A DNA stretch of 64,000 nt from an uncultured Clostridia bacterium (GCA_934675735.1 CAKURR010000002.1:124001-188000); one strand, 5' to 3'. Numbered from the stretch's first letter, positions 1 through 8,919 are shown. Program-made: numbers and translations. Notes: generated by a model from the letters alone, not told the origin.

Positions 1-255
1 ACCACCTGCCCGCGAATCAGCGAAGAGGGCGTCTGCGCGGGCGTCGGCGTGTATATGCCGTGGGAGGACGTGCACTTCGGCTACGTCCACCGCCGCGCTC
101 AGGTCAGCGGCATGTTTCTGCTCTCTCAGCCGCTCGAAAAGGCGGGCAAGCGCGGCGAACACGCCGTCTACTGTCTCTCCCTGCCGGATACCTCCACCCT
201 GCTGCTGGCGTATCTGACCTATTGCCCCTATGCCGAGAAGGGGATTAGCGTTTGA
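1..255 (+). CDS. 3' end of an unidentified gene
   Basis: An open frame runs in from the window edge and ends at TGA 253-255, giving 84 C-terminal residues with no start in view. The methionines inside have no convincing ribosome-binding site, so I read this as the tail of a longer protein. It contains a short aromatic stretch (MPWEDVHFGYVHRR) and ends in a Leu/Tyr-rich segment. I do not recognise the family. The next gene points the other way, so this gene ends a plus-strand unit. Confidence 0.55.
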   Translation, partial: TTCPRISEEGVCAGVGVYMPWEDVHFGYVHRRAQVSGMFLLSQPLEKAGKRGEHAVYCLSLPDTSTLLLAYLTYCPYAEKGISV

Positions 256-447
256 CGCGTTTTCCCGCTCAAAATTGACCGCATTTGTGCCGTAAACGGG
301 ATGAATGCGGTTTTTCTTTGCAAAAATAGGCGGGTTTGAAAAGAAACCGGCTTATACCATGCGTTGTTTTACTGTTTTTCCTGTTTTTTGTAAAGCAGCG
401 CGGTCTGTAAACCGTTTGCTTCACAAAAATCGCCCAAAATGATAAAG

Positions 448-490
448 AAACACAGCTTCCCTGCCTTGCGCTTATCGGGAAGCCGTGTTT
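448..490 (-). terminator. Probable terminator of the dipeptidase gene
   Basis: A 14-nt inverted repeat (AAACACAGCTTCCC with GGGAAGCCGTGTTT, one mismatch) surrounds a 15-nt loop. On the minus strand it is followed by a moderately T-rich stretch, and it lies just past the stop of the minus-strand gene at 527. The flanking 256-526 gap shows nothing else that I can name. Confidence 0.5.
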
Positions 491-526
491 GAATCGCCTT
501 GTTCTGCGTCCTCTGCGGATATCGCT

Positions 527-1147
527 TTATCGGTTTTCACTTAAGATTTCAAAGTCAAAATACGTCTCGGGATACGGTTCGTTTTCCAGCCGATAATGCC
601 ACCATTCCTCGGTGTAGGCCTCGAACCCCGCGTTTTCCATACCCGTTTCGAGCAAACAACGGTTTTCCCTCTGCGCGGCGGTTAAAGGGGCGTATTCGTG
701 CGCGGAAATCGGCGAAAACCAGTCAAATTCGCCGCCCATATCCAGCGGCACGCCCTTTTCATCCGTCAAAGTCAAATCGACGGTCGAGCCGCGCGAATGG
801 CCGGAGTGCCGCGCAATATACCCGCGAGGAAAAAGCTCCCGCTTTTCCAGCGTCGGATAAAATTCGGCTTTGCCGACGGTATCGCTTTCATCCTGCGCCC
901 AGCGGACAAAATCATCCACCGCGCGCTGGGGCCGATACGCGTCGTAAATGAGCAGGCACAGATCCCTTGCGGCAAAATATGCCGCCGCCTTTTTCAACGC
1001 CAGCGCGGCGGGCAAGGTCAGCACGGCGCGCGCCGCGCCATACCCGCAGGCGGGACGCCCCATGAAATTGTGGTTGCCCGCATAGCGGATATCTTCCAAT
1101 ATCTCGGGAATCACGTCGCGGACGTAAACGAAGTTTAGGGGAAGCAT
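527..1147 (-). CDS. D-alanyl-D-alanine dipeptidase (VanX/DdpX family, peptidase M15D)
   Basis: The 206-residue product matches the zinc-dependent VanX family in length and motifs. Arg72 lies in DAYRPQ. The zinc signature SGHSRGSTVD supplies His117 and Asp124, and EWWH at 181-184 supplies the catalytic Glu181 and the third zinc ligand, His184. The family cleaves D-Ala-D-Ala. It confers vancomycin resistance only together with VanH and VanA-type ligases, and no such genes lie nearby, so a role in cell-wall dipeptide recycling is more likely. There is no signal peptide, so the enzyme is probably cytosolic. The start at 1147 has a modest AGGTG site upstream. Confidence 0.85.
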   Translation of the reverse strand: MLPLNFVYVRDVIPEILEDIRYAGNHNFMGRPACGYGAARAVLTLPAALALKKAAAYFAARDLCLLIYDAYRPQRAVDDFVRWAQDESDTVGKAEFYPTLEKRELFPRGYIARHSGHSRGSTVDLTLTDEKGVPLDMGGEFDWFSPISAHEYAPLTAAQRENRCLLETGMENAGFEAYTEEWWHYRLENEPYPETYFDFEILSENR

Positions 1148-1181
1148 GCATTACACCTATCGATTCTCTAAAAAGTGCCGA

Positions 1182-1769
1182 TTATTCGGTTTCAACCCAA
1201 TTCACCGTATAAGCGGTTTTCAATTCATTATTCAATGTTTGCACATATCCTTCAATAATTTTCTGTGCCCGTCTTTGCGCCTGCATCATCAATTTCTCAT
1301 CATTCTGAGCCGTGTCTTCCATTTTGTTTCTCGCTTCTGCAATCGCCTGAGTTTGTTGGTTCGCCGTCAAATCTTTCGTCAGCCATCCTTTTTCCGTCAA
1401 AGGCTTCGATATATTTTCGATATCAACGCTTAACACTTTCGCCTTCGGCACAGTCATATAAATTTCATGTTTTTCATCCGGCCCACTGATTGAAATACTT
1501 CCCGCATCAATCCCCACTTTAACTGTCGCATCGTATTCAATCCACGCTTTTTGAAAGCCGATATTTCCCACTCCAAACAAAATTCCATCTTTTTCGTTTT
1601 TATACTCTGCAACATCATGATAATAGCATTTCAATGTTGCCAATTCAAAAATTTGATTGATACCCGATAAGGAGTCCTTAATCATTTTATCCTTATCCGT
1701 ACAGCCCGCCAGCAGAAAGATTGTTACACACAAAATCCCGCATAGCACAAACCTTTTTATTTTTTTCAT
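1182..1769 (-). CDS. DUF4230 lipoprotein
   Basis: A 195-residue lipoprotein. A hydrophobic signal ends in a lipobox (LLAGC) about 23 residues in, so the mature protein should be membrane-anchored outside the cell. The body resembles DUF4230 proteins: an early ELATLKCYYHDV segment and a long C-terminal helical region ending in a short strand. The function of DUF4230 is unknown. An in-frame ATG at 1787 overlaps the stop of the upstream gene, but the ATG at 1769 has the better ribosome site (AAGGAA, about 10 nt) and begins the charged signal-peptide head, so I prefer it. It is translationally linked to its paralogue upstream. Confidence 0.7.
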   Translation of the reverse strand: MKKIKRFVLCGILCVTIFLLAGCTDKDKMIKDSLSGINQIFELATLKCYYHDVAEYKNEKDGILFGVGNIGFQKAWIEYDATVKVGIDAGSISISGPDEKHEIYMTVPKAKVLSVDIENISKPLTEKGWLTKDLTANQQTQAIAEARNKMEDTAQNDEKLMMQAQRRAQKIIEGYVQTLNNELKTAYTVNWVETE

Positions 1770-1783
1770 GTTGTTTGTTTCCT

Positions 1784-2425
1784 TCATTCGTCATAATCGG
1801 GAAAAACCAATTCATATCCCTCTGCCGTTAAAACAGGCGTCAAGAGTGCCTTTATCGCCATTTCAAGATTTTCTCTTGCATTTTTCAACATTTTTTCGCT
1901 GTTCATGCTCACTTCTGCTTCAACGTCCGCCTTGCACAATGCATATGCCTCTGAAAAATCAGCCATCGTGTTTTCCGGCATATAGTCCATGCTTCCAGGG
2001 TTCACATCCAAATCGGTAATCACGACAGGCGGCAAAACTGCCTTCAATATTTTGTTTTCATCATCCGCTTCAAACTGAATGTCATCCATATCAGCGCCGG
2101 CTTTCACTCTTGCTTCATATCGAACCTTGTAATCCGCTTTTTCGGGGTTCTTATCATTGTACTTAAAGGCGATACCATTATAACCAAATTCAAATGTGGA
2201 AAGTTCGCTGATATCCACAGCTTTTTGCAGCTGCGCGGACGAAAAGATTTTAGGCTTTTTCGTCACTGCCGCCGGAAAAAATGCCACAATCGCAACAACA
2301 GCGGCAATCACAACTATTTTCAAAATAGTTGACAAGCCGCAAAAGAACACCCATCCACATTTTAATATGTTTGCTGTCCCCTTTAACAGGCCGGAAATCG
2401 GATTTTTCATTTGTTTTTCCTGCAT
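1784..2425 (-). CDS. DUF4230 membrane protein, paralogue of the downstream lipoprotein
   Basis: A 213-residue protein with one long transmembrane segment (about residues 30-55) followed by an extracytoplasmic DUF4230-like domain. ELSTFEFGYNGIAF aligns with ELATLKCYYHDV of the downstream protein, and both end in the same helical pattern. The two genes overlap by a few bases, so they are co-translated paralogues. The longer frame opens at 2464, but that ATG lies inside a TATAAT box. ATG 2425, preceded by GAGGGG, is the sensible start. The role is unknown; the pair may form an envelope complex (inference). Confidence 0.65.
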   Translation of the reverse strand: MQEKQMKNPISGLLKGTANILKCGWVFFCGLSTILKIVVIAAVVAIVAFFPAAVTKKPKIFSSAQLQKAVDISELSTFEFGYNGIAFKYNDKNPEKADYKVRYEARVKAGADMDDIQFEADDENKILKAVLPPVVITDLDVNPGSMDYMPENTMADFSEAYALCKADVEAEVSMNSEKMLKNARENLEMAIKALLTPVLTAEGYELVFPDYDE

Positions 2426-2462
2426 GGTTGTGCCCCTCATTTTTGTAGCTTTTATTGCACTC

Positions 2463-2492
2463 ATTATAGTTTTATTTTCTGACTTATGTCAA
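2463..2492 (-). promoter_or_regulatory. Sigma-A promoter of the DUF4230 pair
   Basis: Read on the minus strand, TTGACA (2492-2487) and TATAAT (2468-2463) are separated by 18 bp. The predicted transcript starts shortly before ATG 2425, which rules out the ATG at 2464 as a start. Confidence 0.75.
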
Positions 2493-2514
2493 CACATTTT
2501 CACCAAAACAAAAA

Positions 2515-2552
2515 GAAATCCGGCATCGGCCGAATAAGCCATACCGGATTTC
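2515..2552 (-). terminator. Terminator of fhs
   Basis: On the minus strand GAAATCCGG pairs with CCGGATTTC around a 20-nt loop and is followed by TTTTTGTTTT. It sits 12 bases past the fhs stop codon. Confidence 0.8.
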
Positions 2553-2563
2553 CCATTTTCTTT

Positions 2564-4240
2564 TTAGAACAACCCCGTAATCTTTCCGTCATCGGTCACA
2601 TCGATATTGACGGCGGCGGGCACCTTCGGCAGGCCCGGCATGGTCATGATATCGCCGGAGAGGGCGACCACGAAGCCCGCGCCCGCGCTGACCTTGACGC
2701 TGCGGATGGTGAGCGTGAAGCCCTCCGGCGCGCCGAGTTTCTTCGCGTCGTCGGAGAAGGAATACTGCGTCTTGGCGATGCACACGGGCATATGGCCGCA
2801 GCCTTCGTCGGTCAGCTGCTTGAGCGTCTTGGCCGCGGCGGGAGTAAAAGCCACGTCCTTCGCGCCGTAGATGCGCGTCGCGACGGCGCGAATCTTATCC
2901 GCCAGCGGCAGCTCGTCGGGATAGGTGAACGCAAATGCGGAAGCGTCGGCGTGGTCGGTTTCCTCCATCACGAGCTTGGCCAGCTCGCGGCCGCCCTCGC
3001 CACCCTTCGCCCAGACCTCGCAGAGCGCGACCTTCGCGCCGGTTTCCGCCGCCGCGCGGCGCACCAGCTCGATTTCCGCGTCGGTGTCGGTCGTAAAGCG
3101 GTTGAGCGCGACCACCGGATGCAGCCCCCAGACCTCGCGGATGTTGCGCAGATGGCGGCGCAGATTCGCAAGGCCGCGCTCCAACGCTTCGAGGTTCTCC
3201 GCGCCGAGGTCGGCTTTCGCCACGCCGCCGTGGCTCTTGAGTGCGCGAACTGTCGCCACGAGCACCACCGCGCTCGGCACGAGGTTCGCCATGCGGCACT
3301 TGATATCGATAAACTTTTCCGCGCCGAGGTCGGCGCCGAAGCCCGCCTCCGTCACCACGACGTCAGCCAGACGGAGCGCCGTCTGCGTGGCAATCACCGT
3401 GTTGCATCCGTGGGCAATGTTGGCGAACGGGCCGCCGTGAACAAACGCGGGCGTGCCGATGAGCGTCTGCACCAGATTCGGGCGGAGCGCATCCTTGAGC
3501 AGCGCCGCCGCCGCGCCCTGCGCATGGATATCCCCCGCGGTCACGGGCTTGTCGTCATAGGTGCGGGCAACGACGATGCGGGCGATGCGCGCCTTGAGGT
3601 CCGCAATGGAGGAAGCGAGACAGAGCGTCGCCATAATCTCGCTGGCCGTCGTGATGTCAAACCCATCCTCACGCGGCGTGCCGTTGGGCTTGCCGCCCAG
3701 ACCGTCGAGAATATTGCGCAGCTGGCGGTCGTTCATATCCATGCAGCGCTTCCACGTCACGCGGCGCGGGTCGATGTTACAGGGATTGCCCTGCTGAATG
3801 CTGTTGTCCACCATCGCCGCAATCAGGTTGTTGGCCGCCGTGATGGCGTGCATGTCGCCCGTGAAATGCAGGTTGATATCCTCCATCGGCACGACCTGGG
3901 CATAGCCGCCGCCCGCCGCGCCGCCTTTCACGCCGAACACCGGCCCGAGGGACGGCTCGCGGAGCGCGAGACACGCGTTATACCCTTCCAAACGCAGCGC
4001 GTCGGCCAGACCGATGGAAACGGTCGTCTTGCCCTCGCCCGCCGGCGTCGGGTTGATGGCCGTGACCAGCACCAGTTTGCCCTTCTGCGGACGGTCCTTG
4101 AGCGCGAGATAATCCACCTTCGCCTTGTAGCGGCCGTAAGGCTCAAGCAAATCGGGCGCAAGGCCGAGCGTATCGGCGATTTTCTCGATGGGCTGCATGA
4201 CGCAGGACTGCGCAATTTCAATATCGGTCAGCATAAGCAT
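2564..4240 (-). CDS. fhs: Formate-tetrahydrofolate ligase
   Basis: A 558-residue protein, full length for the family. It ligates formate to tetrahydrofolate using ATP, making 10-formyl-THF, the entry to the methyl branch of the Wood-Ljungdahl pathway and a one-carbon donor for purine synthesis. The P-loop TPAGEGKTT is at residues 65-73, and the rest matches the family end to end, for example EPSLGPVFGVKGGAAGGGYAQ (broken here as EPSLGPVFG, then GGAAGGGYAQ) and a C-terminal MTMPGLP. An AGGAGG-type site precedes ATG 4240. It is monocistronic, with its own promoter and terminator. No other acetyl-CoA pathway genes are nearby, so acetogenesis cannot be claimed. Confidence 0.97.
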   Translation of the reverse strand: MLMLTDIEIAQSCVMQPIEKIADTLGLAPDLLEPYGRYKAKVDYLALKDRPQKGKLVLVTAINPTPAGEGKTTVSIGLADALRLEGYNACLALREPSLGPVFGVKGGAAGGGYAQVVPMEDINLHFTGDMHAITAANNLIAAMVDNSIQQGNPCNIDPRRVTWKRCMDMNDRQLRNILDGLGGKPNGTPREDGFDITTASEIMATLCLASSIADLKARIARIVVARTYDDKPVTAGDIHAQGAAAALLKDALRPNLVQTLIGTPAFVHGGPFANIAHGCNTVIATQTALRLADVVVTEAGFGADLGAEKFIDIKCRMANLVPSAVVLVATVRALKSHGGVAKADLGAENLEALERGLANLRRHLRNIREVWGLHPVVALNRFTTDTDAEIELVRRAAAETGAKVALCEVWAKGGEGGRELAKLVMEETDHADASAFAFTYPDELPLADKIRAVATRIYGAKDVAFTPAAAKTLKQLTDEGCGHMPVCIAKTQYSFSDDAKKLGAPEGFTLTIRSVKVSAGAGFVVALSGDIMTMPGLPKVPAAVNIDVTDDGKITGLF

Positions 4241-4285
4241 CCTCCTTCAGCCAAATGAAAATGGGATGAGATAACGAATAATTCG

Positions 4286-4314
4286 ATTATATCGAAAAAA
4301 AGGATGCAATGCAA
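4286..4314 (-). promoter_or_regulatory. fhs promoter
   Basis: On the minus strand TTGCAT (4314-4309), a 17-bp spacer and TATAAT (4291-4286) lie about 45 bp upstream of the fhs ATG. Confidence 0.7.
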
Positions 4315-4421
4315 TCCTTTACGAACGTTCACCGACGGATTTTTCTGCAAATGAAAAGCCTTAAAGGCGCGGGGAAATGGAAACAATCTGTCAATTTCAG
4401 GCCGAATTGCGTCTTTTTGCC

Positions 4422-4450
4422 TTGCTTTTTGCTTTTTAACGTGATAAGAT
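4422..4450 (+). promoter_or_regulatory. serC-serA promoter and leader
   Basis: TTGCTT (4422-4427), a 17-bp spacer and TAAGAT (4445-4450) give a plausible promoter, leaving a leader of about 90 nt before ATG 4550. In the leader, GCTTTTCCG (about 4462) can pair with CGGAAAGC (about 4508) around a small GGCG/CGCC stem. This may be a regulatory fold, but no T-run follows. The rest of the 4241-4549 gap is AT-rich with no gene. Confidence 0.5.
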
Positions 4451-4549
4451 ATTTCAAACGCTTTTCCGCAGCAAAGGCGTAAAGACGCGCCTTGACGAAT
4501 TGAAAACCGGAAAGCGCTTCATTTTCTATTTTTCAAGGAGGCTTATCTT

Positions 4550-5617
4550 ATGGAACGCGTATTCAACTTTGCGCCCGGCCCATCCATGCTGCCGCTGCCC
4601 GTGCTCGAGCAGATTCAAAAGGAGCTGCTGTGTTACGGCAGTACCGGCATGTCCGTGATGGAGATGAGCCACCGATCTAAAATGTATCTGGATATCTTCA
4701 ACCAGACCGTCGCCGATTTGCGCGAGGTGATGGCCATTCCCGAAAATTACAAGGTCATCTTCCCGCAGGGCGGCGCGACGGCCATGTTCGCCGCCGTCGC
4801 CATGAACCTGATGGACGGCGGAAAGGCCGATTACGTCGATTCCGGCAACTTCGCCCACAACGCGCTGGCAGAAGCGCAGAAATACGGCGAGGTCAACATC
4901 GCCGGTTCTTCCCGCGCGGAAAACTATACCCACATTCCGGATTACACCCTCTCGCCGGATGCGAAATACGTTCACATCACGACCAACAACACGATTTACG
5001 GCACGCGCTGGGCGCAAATCCCCGATACGGGCGATGTGCCGCTGGTCGCGGACATGTCCTCCAACATCCTCAGCGAGGTGTACGACGTGAGCAAGTTCGG
5101 CGTGATTTATGCCGGCGCGCAGAAGAACGTCGCGCCCGCGGGCGTGGTCATCCTGATTGTTCGCGAGGATTTGCTCGGCCATGAACTGCCGATTACGCCG
5201 AAGGTCATGAATTTCGCCAAGCTCGCCGAGGCGGACAGCATGCTCAACACGCCGAACTGCTTCGGCATCTACGTCGCGGGGCTGACCTTTAAGTGGATCA
5301 AGGCCCAAGGCGGCGTGGCGGCGCTGGAAAAAATCAACATCGAAAAGGCCAAGCTGCTCTATGATTATCTCGACGAGAGCAAGCTGTTTATCGGCACGGC
5401 GCAGAAGCGCGACCGCAGCCGCATGAACGTCACCTTCGTCACCGGCGACGCGGATTTGGACGCGAAATTCGTCAGGGAAGCCGCCGCCCGCGGGCTTGTG
5501 AACCTCAAGGGCCACCGCATCGTCGGCGGCATGCGCGCGAGCATCTACAACGCCATGCCGATGGAGGGCGTAAAGAAGCTCGTCGATTTCATGAAGCAAT
5601 TTGAAACGGAGAATTGA
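4550..5617 (+). CDS. serC: Phosphoserine aminotransferase
   Basis: A 355-residue class V aminotransferase that converts 3-phosphohydroxypyruvate and glutamate to phosphoserine and 2-oxoglutarate using PLP. The opening NFAPGPSMLP, the QGGATAMFAA cofactor loop and the Schiff-base Lys192 in YAGAQKN are all present, and length and C-terminus are normal. A strong AAGGAGG lies 8 nt before ATG 4550. It is followed 4 nt later by serA, which supplies its substrate, so the two form a compact serine biosynthesis operon. The phosphatase SerB is not in the window. Confidence 0.96.
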   Translation: MERVFNFAPGPSMLPLPVLEQIQKELLCYGSTGMSVMEMSHRSKMYLDIFNQTVADLREVMAIPENYKVIFPQGGATAMFAAVAMNLMDGGKADYVDSGNFAHNALAEAQKYGEVNIAGSSRAENYTHIPDYTLSPDAKYVHITTNNTIYGTRWAQIPDTGDVPLVADMSSNILSEVYDVSKFGVIYAGAQKNVAPAGVVILIVREDLLGHELPITPKVMNFAKLAEADSMLNTPNCFGIYVAGLTFKWIKAQGGVAALEKINIEKAKLLYDYLDESKLFIGTAQKRDRSRMNVTFVTGDADLDAKFVREAAARGLVNLKGHRIVGGMRASIYNAMPMEGVKKLVDFMKQFETEN

Positions 5618-5621
5618 CGTT

Positions 5622-6803
5622 ATGAACTATCAGATTCAAACCTTGAACGCGATTTCCCCCGCGATTTACACTCAGCTCGGCGAGCATTACAGCGTAAGCG
5701 ATACCTGCGAGCAGCCGGACGCGATTCTCGTCCGCTCGGCCTCGATGCACGAGCTGCCGCTTGCGCCCTCCGTGCTGTGCATCGCGCGCGCGGGCGCGGG
5801 CACGAACAACATTCCGATTGACGCATGCACGCAGGCAGGCGTGTGCGTGTTCAACACGCCGGGCGCAAACGCCAACGCCGTCTGCGAAATGGTGCTGGCG
5901 GCGATGCTGCTCTCCTGCCGCGATATCGTCGGCGGCATCGAGTGGGCGCGCGGCCTGAAGGGTCAGGGCGACGGCATTGAAAAGGCCGTCGAGAAGGGCA
6001 AAAAGGCGTTTGTCGGGCCGGAACTGCGCGGCAAGACGCTCGGCGTCATCGGTCTGGGTGCCATCGGCGTGCTGGTCGCCAATGCCGCCGTCGCGCTGGG
6101 CATGAATGTCGTCGGCTATGACCCGATGATTTCCGTCGAGCACGCGTGGAAGCTCTCGCAGCGCGTCAAGCACGAAAATTCGCTCGACGAGCTGTTTGCC
6201 GCCTGCGACTTCATCACCGTGCATGTGCCGATGACCGATAAAACCCGCGGTATGATTGGCCGTCGGGCGCTGTCGCTGTGCAAAAAGGGCGTGCGCATTC
6301 TGAATTACGCGCGCGGCGGGCTGGTCGATGAGGCCGCGCTGCGGGAAGCGCTGGCGGACGGGCGCGTCGCGGCCTATGTCACGGATTTCCCCTCCGACGC
6401 GCTGCTGGGCGCAAAGGGCGTGCTCTGCACGCCGCATCTGGGCGCATCCACGCCGGAGAGCGAAGAAAACTGCGCCGTCATGGCCGCCGCGCAGACGAGG
6501 GACTTCCTCGAATCGGGCATCATCCGCAACAGCGTGAACCTGCCCACCGTGGACGTCGCGCCCGTCAGCAAGCCGCGCCTGCTCTGCATCCACGAAAACG
6601 TGCCGAATGTGCTCGGCTCGATTACCTCCGCCGTCGCGGGCTTCGGGCTGAACATCTCCGATTTGGTCAACCGCTCGCGCGGGAATATCGCCGTTTCCGT
6701 CGTGGATTTGGACGATGTGCCGAAGGAAAAGCAGGGCGCGCTGATCGAAGCGGTCGAGAAGCTCGCGGGCATGAAGCGGGTGAGGCTGCTGGGGGTCTCT
6801 TAA
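5622..6803 (+). CDS. serA: D-3-phosphoglycerate dehydrogenase with ACT domain
   Basis: The 393-residue product oxidises 3-phosphoglycerate with NAD+. It has a D-isomer 2-hydroxyacid dehydrogenase core with GLGAIG at 144-149. The catalytic Arg is in NYARGG and the active-site His in CTPHLGAST. A C-terminal ACT domain (about residues 318-393) is the usual site of serine feedback. A TTG at 5601 would extend the frame into serC, but ATG 5622 sits 4 nt after the serC stop with GGAG upstream and is preferred. This is the short SerA form common in Clostridia. Confidence 0.95.
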   Translation: MNYQIQTLNAISPAIYTQLGEHYSVSDTCEQPDAILVRSASMHELPLAPSVLCIARAGAGTNNIPIDACTQAGVCVFNTPGANANAVCEMVLAAMLLSCRDIVGGIEWARGLKGQGDGIEKAVEKGKKAFVGPELRGKTLGVIGLGAIGVLVANAAVALGMNVVGYDPMISVEHAWKLSQRVKHENSLDELFAACDFITVHVPMTDKTRGMIGRRALSLCKKGVRILNYARGGLVDEAALREALADGRVAAYVTDFPSDALLGAKGVLCTPHLGASTPESEENCAVMAAAQTRDFLESGIIRNSVNLPTVDVAPVSKPRLLCIHENVPNVLGSITSAVAGFGLNISDLVNRSRGNIAVSVVDLDDVPKEKQGALIEAVEKLAGMKRVRLLGVS

Positions 6804-6837
6804 AACCGCCGCAAAGCATTCAAAAAGTTTCAAACGC

Positions 6838-6880
6838 AAAAAGAATCGGGACTATGCGTCGTCACAGCCCCGATTCTTTT
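6838..6880. terminator. Bidirectional terminator between serA and glgA
   Basis: A perfect 12-bp stem (AAAAGAATCGGG with CCCGATTCTTTT) has A and T runs on its two sides and lies between two convergent genes. Confidence 0.85.
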
Positions 6881-6888
6881 CTATACGC

Positions 6889-8694
6889 TCATTTCGCCGG
6901 CGACAGCAGATACCGAATTTCAAAGCCCTTGGACAGGTTGCCGCTGAGCCTGAGCTGGCCGCTCAGGTAGAGCTTGTCGACGGTCACGAGGCCGCGCGCC
7001 ATGGCGAGCAGGTTATCAAAGCTGCAATGCACGTAGGCTTCCGCGTCGTCGGCGGAGGTCGGTTCGACCTGCATGCCGTTTTCGTTAAAGCGAATGGTGA
7101 ACGTGCCCGCGCCGCGCCCGATGATGGTAATCTGCACGACGCGGTGGTAGCCGCTCTCGTGCTTGACGCGGTTGGTGCGCTCGTTTTCCATGTAACAGTG
7201 GCGCAGCTGGTCGAAGGCCTCTTCAAAGGGAATCGGCTCGCCCGCGCCCGCGCCGCCGCAGATATCCTCATACATGCGGTTATAGCGCTCGGCGCTCTTA
7301 TCCCACGAGAAATCCTTCTTCATGCAGCGCACGCGCAGGCGGTCGAACATCTCTTCGTCGCCGAAATACAGCTTGACAGCCTCGGCAATCGCCAGATACA
7401 AATCCTTCGCCTGATAATCCGAGAAGGCAAAGCCGTCGCCGATGCCGTCGAAATCCTTGTAGGCGCGCACGGAGTCCTTCAGGCCGCCCGTTTCATGCAC
7501 AATGGGCACGGTGCCGTAGCGCATCGCCATCATCTGCGACAGGCCGCACGGCTCAAAGCGCGAGGGCATGAGATACATATCCGCGCCCGCGAACACGGCG
7601 CTGGCCATCGGCTCGTTGTAATCGCTGGAGAAGCCGAGCTGGCCCGGCCACTGCTCCTTCGCCCAGGTGAAATACTCGATATACTTCGGGTCGCCCTGGC
7701 CGAACACGATAAGCTGCACGCCCATATCCATCAGCTGCGGCAGGATTTCGCGAATCAGCTCGATGCCCTTCTGCTCGACCAGCCGCGCGACGCTGGCCAG
7801 CAGCGGCCACTCGCTCTCCTGATTCAGGCCGAACAGGCGCTGGATTTCGCGCTTGCAGCGGGCTTTGCCCGTCCTATCCTCGATGGTGAAGTGATACGGC
7901 ACGAGCGGGTCGCTTTCCGGATTGTAGTGCGCCACGTCGATGCCGTTGAGAATGCCGTAGAGCTTGTGGTTCACCATATCCACCACGCCCTGCAGGCCGT
8001 GGGCGAAGTAGGGATAATGCAGCTCGCGCGCGTAGGTCGGGGACACGGTGGTCACCGCGTCCGCCATGAGCATCGCGCCCTTCATCAGGTTGATATCCTG
8101 CCGCCCCTCGAACTCATAGCTCAATCCGCCGTGATACCAGCCCTCGGGCAGGGCGAACGTCGCTTCCATCTCGCTTCTGCCGAACTGCCCCTGATAGGCG
8201 ATGTTGTGGATGGTGTAAACCGTCTTGATACGGGAAAGCTCCGGCCGCATCACCGCGTCGTTTTTCAGATACAGAATCGCCAGCGCGGTTTCCCAGTCGT
8301 TGCAGTGCAGGATATCGGGCAGAGCGCCGAACTCCGGCAGCAGGTCGATGACCGCGCGGCAGAAGAACGCAAAGCGCAGCGAATCGTCGCCGTAGCCGTA
8401 GAGCCGCGGGCGATGGAACAGATGCTCGTTGCCGACGGCGTAGACGGTCACGCCGTTCAATTCGCCGCGGTAGAGCGAACAGGTGAGGCGGCGCTGACCG
8501 AGCACAATCGGGCAGGTTTTGACAAGCTCAAATTCATCGCCGTAGTTTTCCTGCGTGACGCGGTACATCGGGGTGACGATGGCCATATCGTCGCCCGTCT
8601 TTTGAAGGGCCGGCGGAAGGGAGAAGGCCACGTCCGCCAGACCGCCGGATTTGCTAAAAGGTGCGCATTCGCTTGAAACAAACAAAATTTTCAT
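6889..8694 (-). CDS. glgA: Glycogen (starch) synthase with C-terminal SCP2-like domain
   Basis: A 601-residue protein. Residues 1 to about 480 are a GT5 glycogen synthase: the N-terminal KSGGLADV loop that binds ADP-glucose, a mid-protein HCNDWETA, and near the end of the catalytic part SRFEPCGLSQMMAMRYGT with the conserved Glu and the nucleotide-binding Gly. Usual GlgA proteins are about 470-490 residues. The extra 110 residues (about 490-601) carry a pattern typical of SCP2 sterol-carrier folds, with small strands then LLAMARGLVTVDKLYLSG and LSGNLSKGFEI. ATG 8694 follows AAAGGAAAG and begins MKILFVSSE, so it is preferred over the upstream codon. No other glg genes are adjacent. Confidence 0.9.
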   Translation of the reverse strand: MKILFVSSECAPFSKSGGLADVAFSLPPALQKTGDDMAIVTPMYRVTQENYGDEFELVKTCPIVLGQRRLTCSLYRGELNGVTVYAVGNEHLFHRPRLYGYGDDSLRFAFFCRAVIDLLPEFGALPDILHCNDWETALAILYLKNDAVMRPELSRIKTVYTIHNIAYQGQFGRSEMEATFALPEGWYHGGLSYEFEGRQDINLMKGAMLMADAVTTVSPTYARELHYPYFAHGLQGVVDMVNHKLYGILNGIDVAHYNPESDPLVPYHFTIEDRTGKARCKREIQRLFGLNQESEWPLLASVARLVEQKGIELIREILPQLMDMGVQLIVFGQGDPKYIEYFTWAKEQWPGQLGFSSDYNEPMASAVFAGADMYLMPSRFEPCGLSQMMAMRYGTVPIVHETGGLKDSVRAYKDFDGIGDGFAFSDYQAKDLYLAIAEAVKLYFGDEEMFDRLRVRCMKKDFSWDKSAERYNRMYEDICGGAGAGEPIPFEEAFDQLRHCYMENERTNRVKHESGYHRVVQITIIGRGAGTFTIRFNENGMQVEPTSADDAEAYVHCSFDNLLAMARGLVTVDKLYLSGQLRLSGNLSKGFEIRYLLSPAK

Positions 8695-8730
8695 AGACCG
8701 GCTTTCCTTTCGCATGCTGTAACTGTCTCT

Positions 8731-8759
8731 ATTTTACAGATTGCGAAAGCAGAAGTCAA
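8731..8759 (-). promoter_or_regulatory. glgA promoter
   Basis: On the minus strand TTGACT (8759-8754), a 17-bp spacer and TAAAAT (8736-8731) lie about 37 bp upstream of ATG 8694. Confidence 0.7.
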
Positions 8760-8919
8760 CGATTTTAACAAATTCGCGGAAATTGATTCATCATTTCTGC
8801 AAAAAAGCGGCCCGCATTTCCGTCTCAATCCGCAAAGTCCCCGAAATTCCGCGCGAAGCTGTCAAGCTTAAGCCAGACACTTCAAGATACAATAATCTAA
8901 GCATTTCCAGAATATCGGC

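Noticed and set aside
527..1147. A vancomycin-resistance cluster
   Set aside because: Only a VanX-type dipeptidase is present, with no vanH, vanA-type ligase or vanRS next to it.
2486..4258. A 590-codon open frame on the plus strand
   Set aside because: Antisense to fhs; no recognisable protein pattern and no ribosome site.
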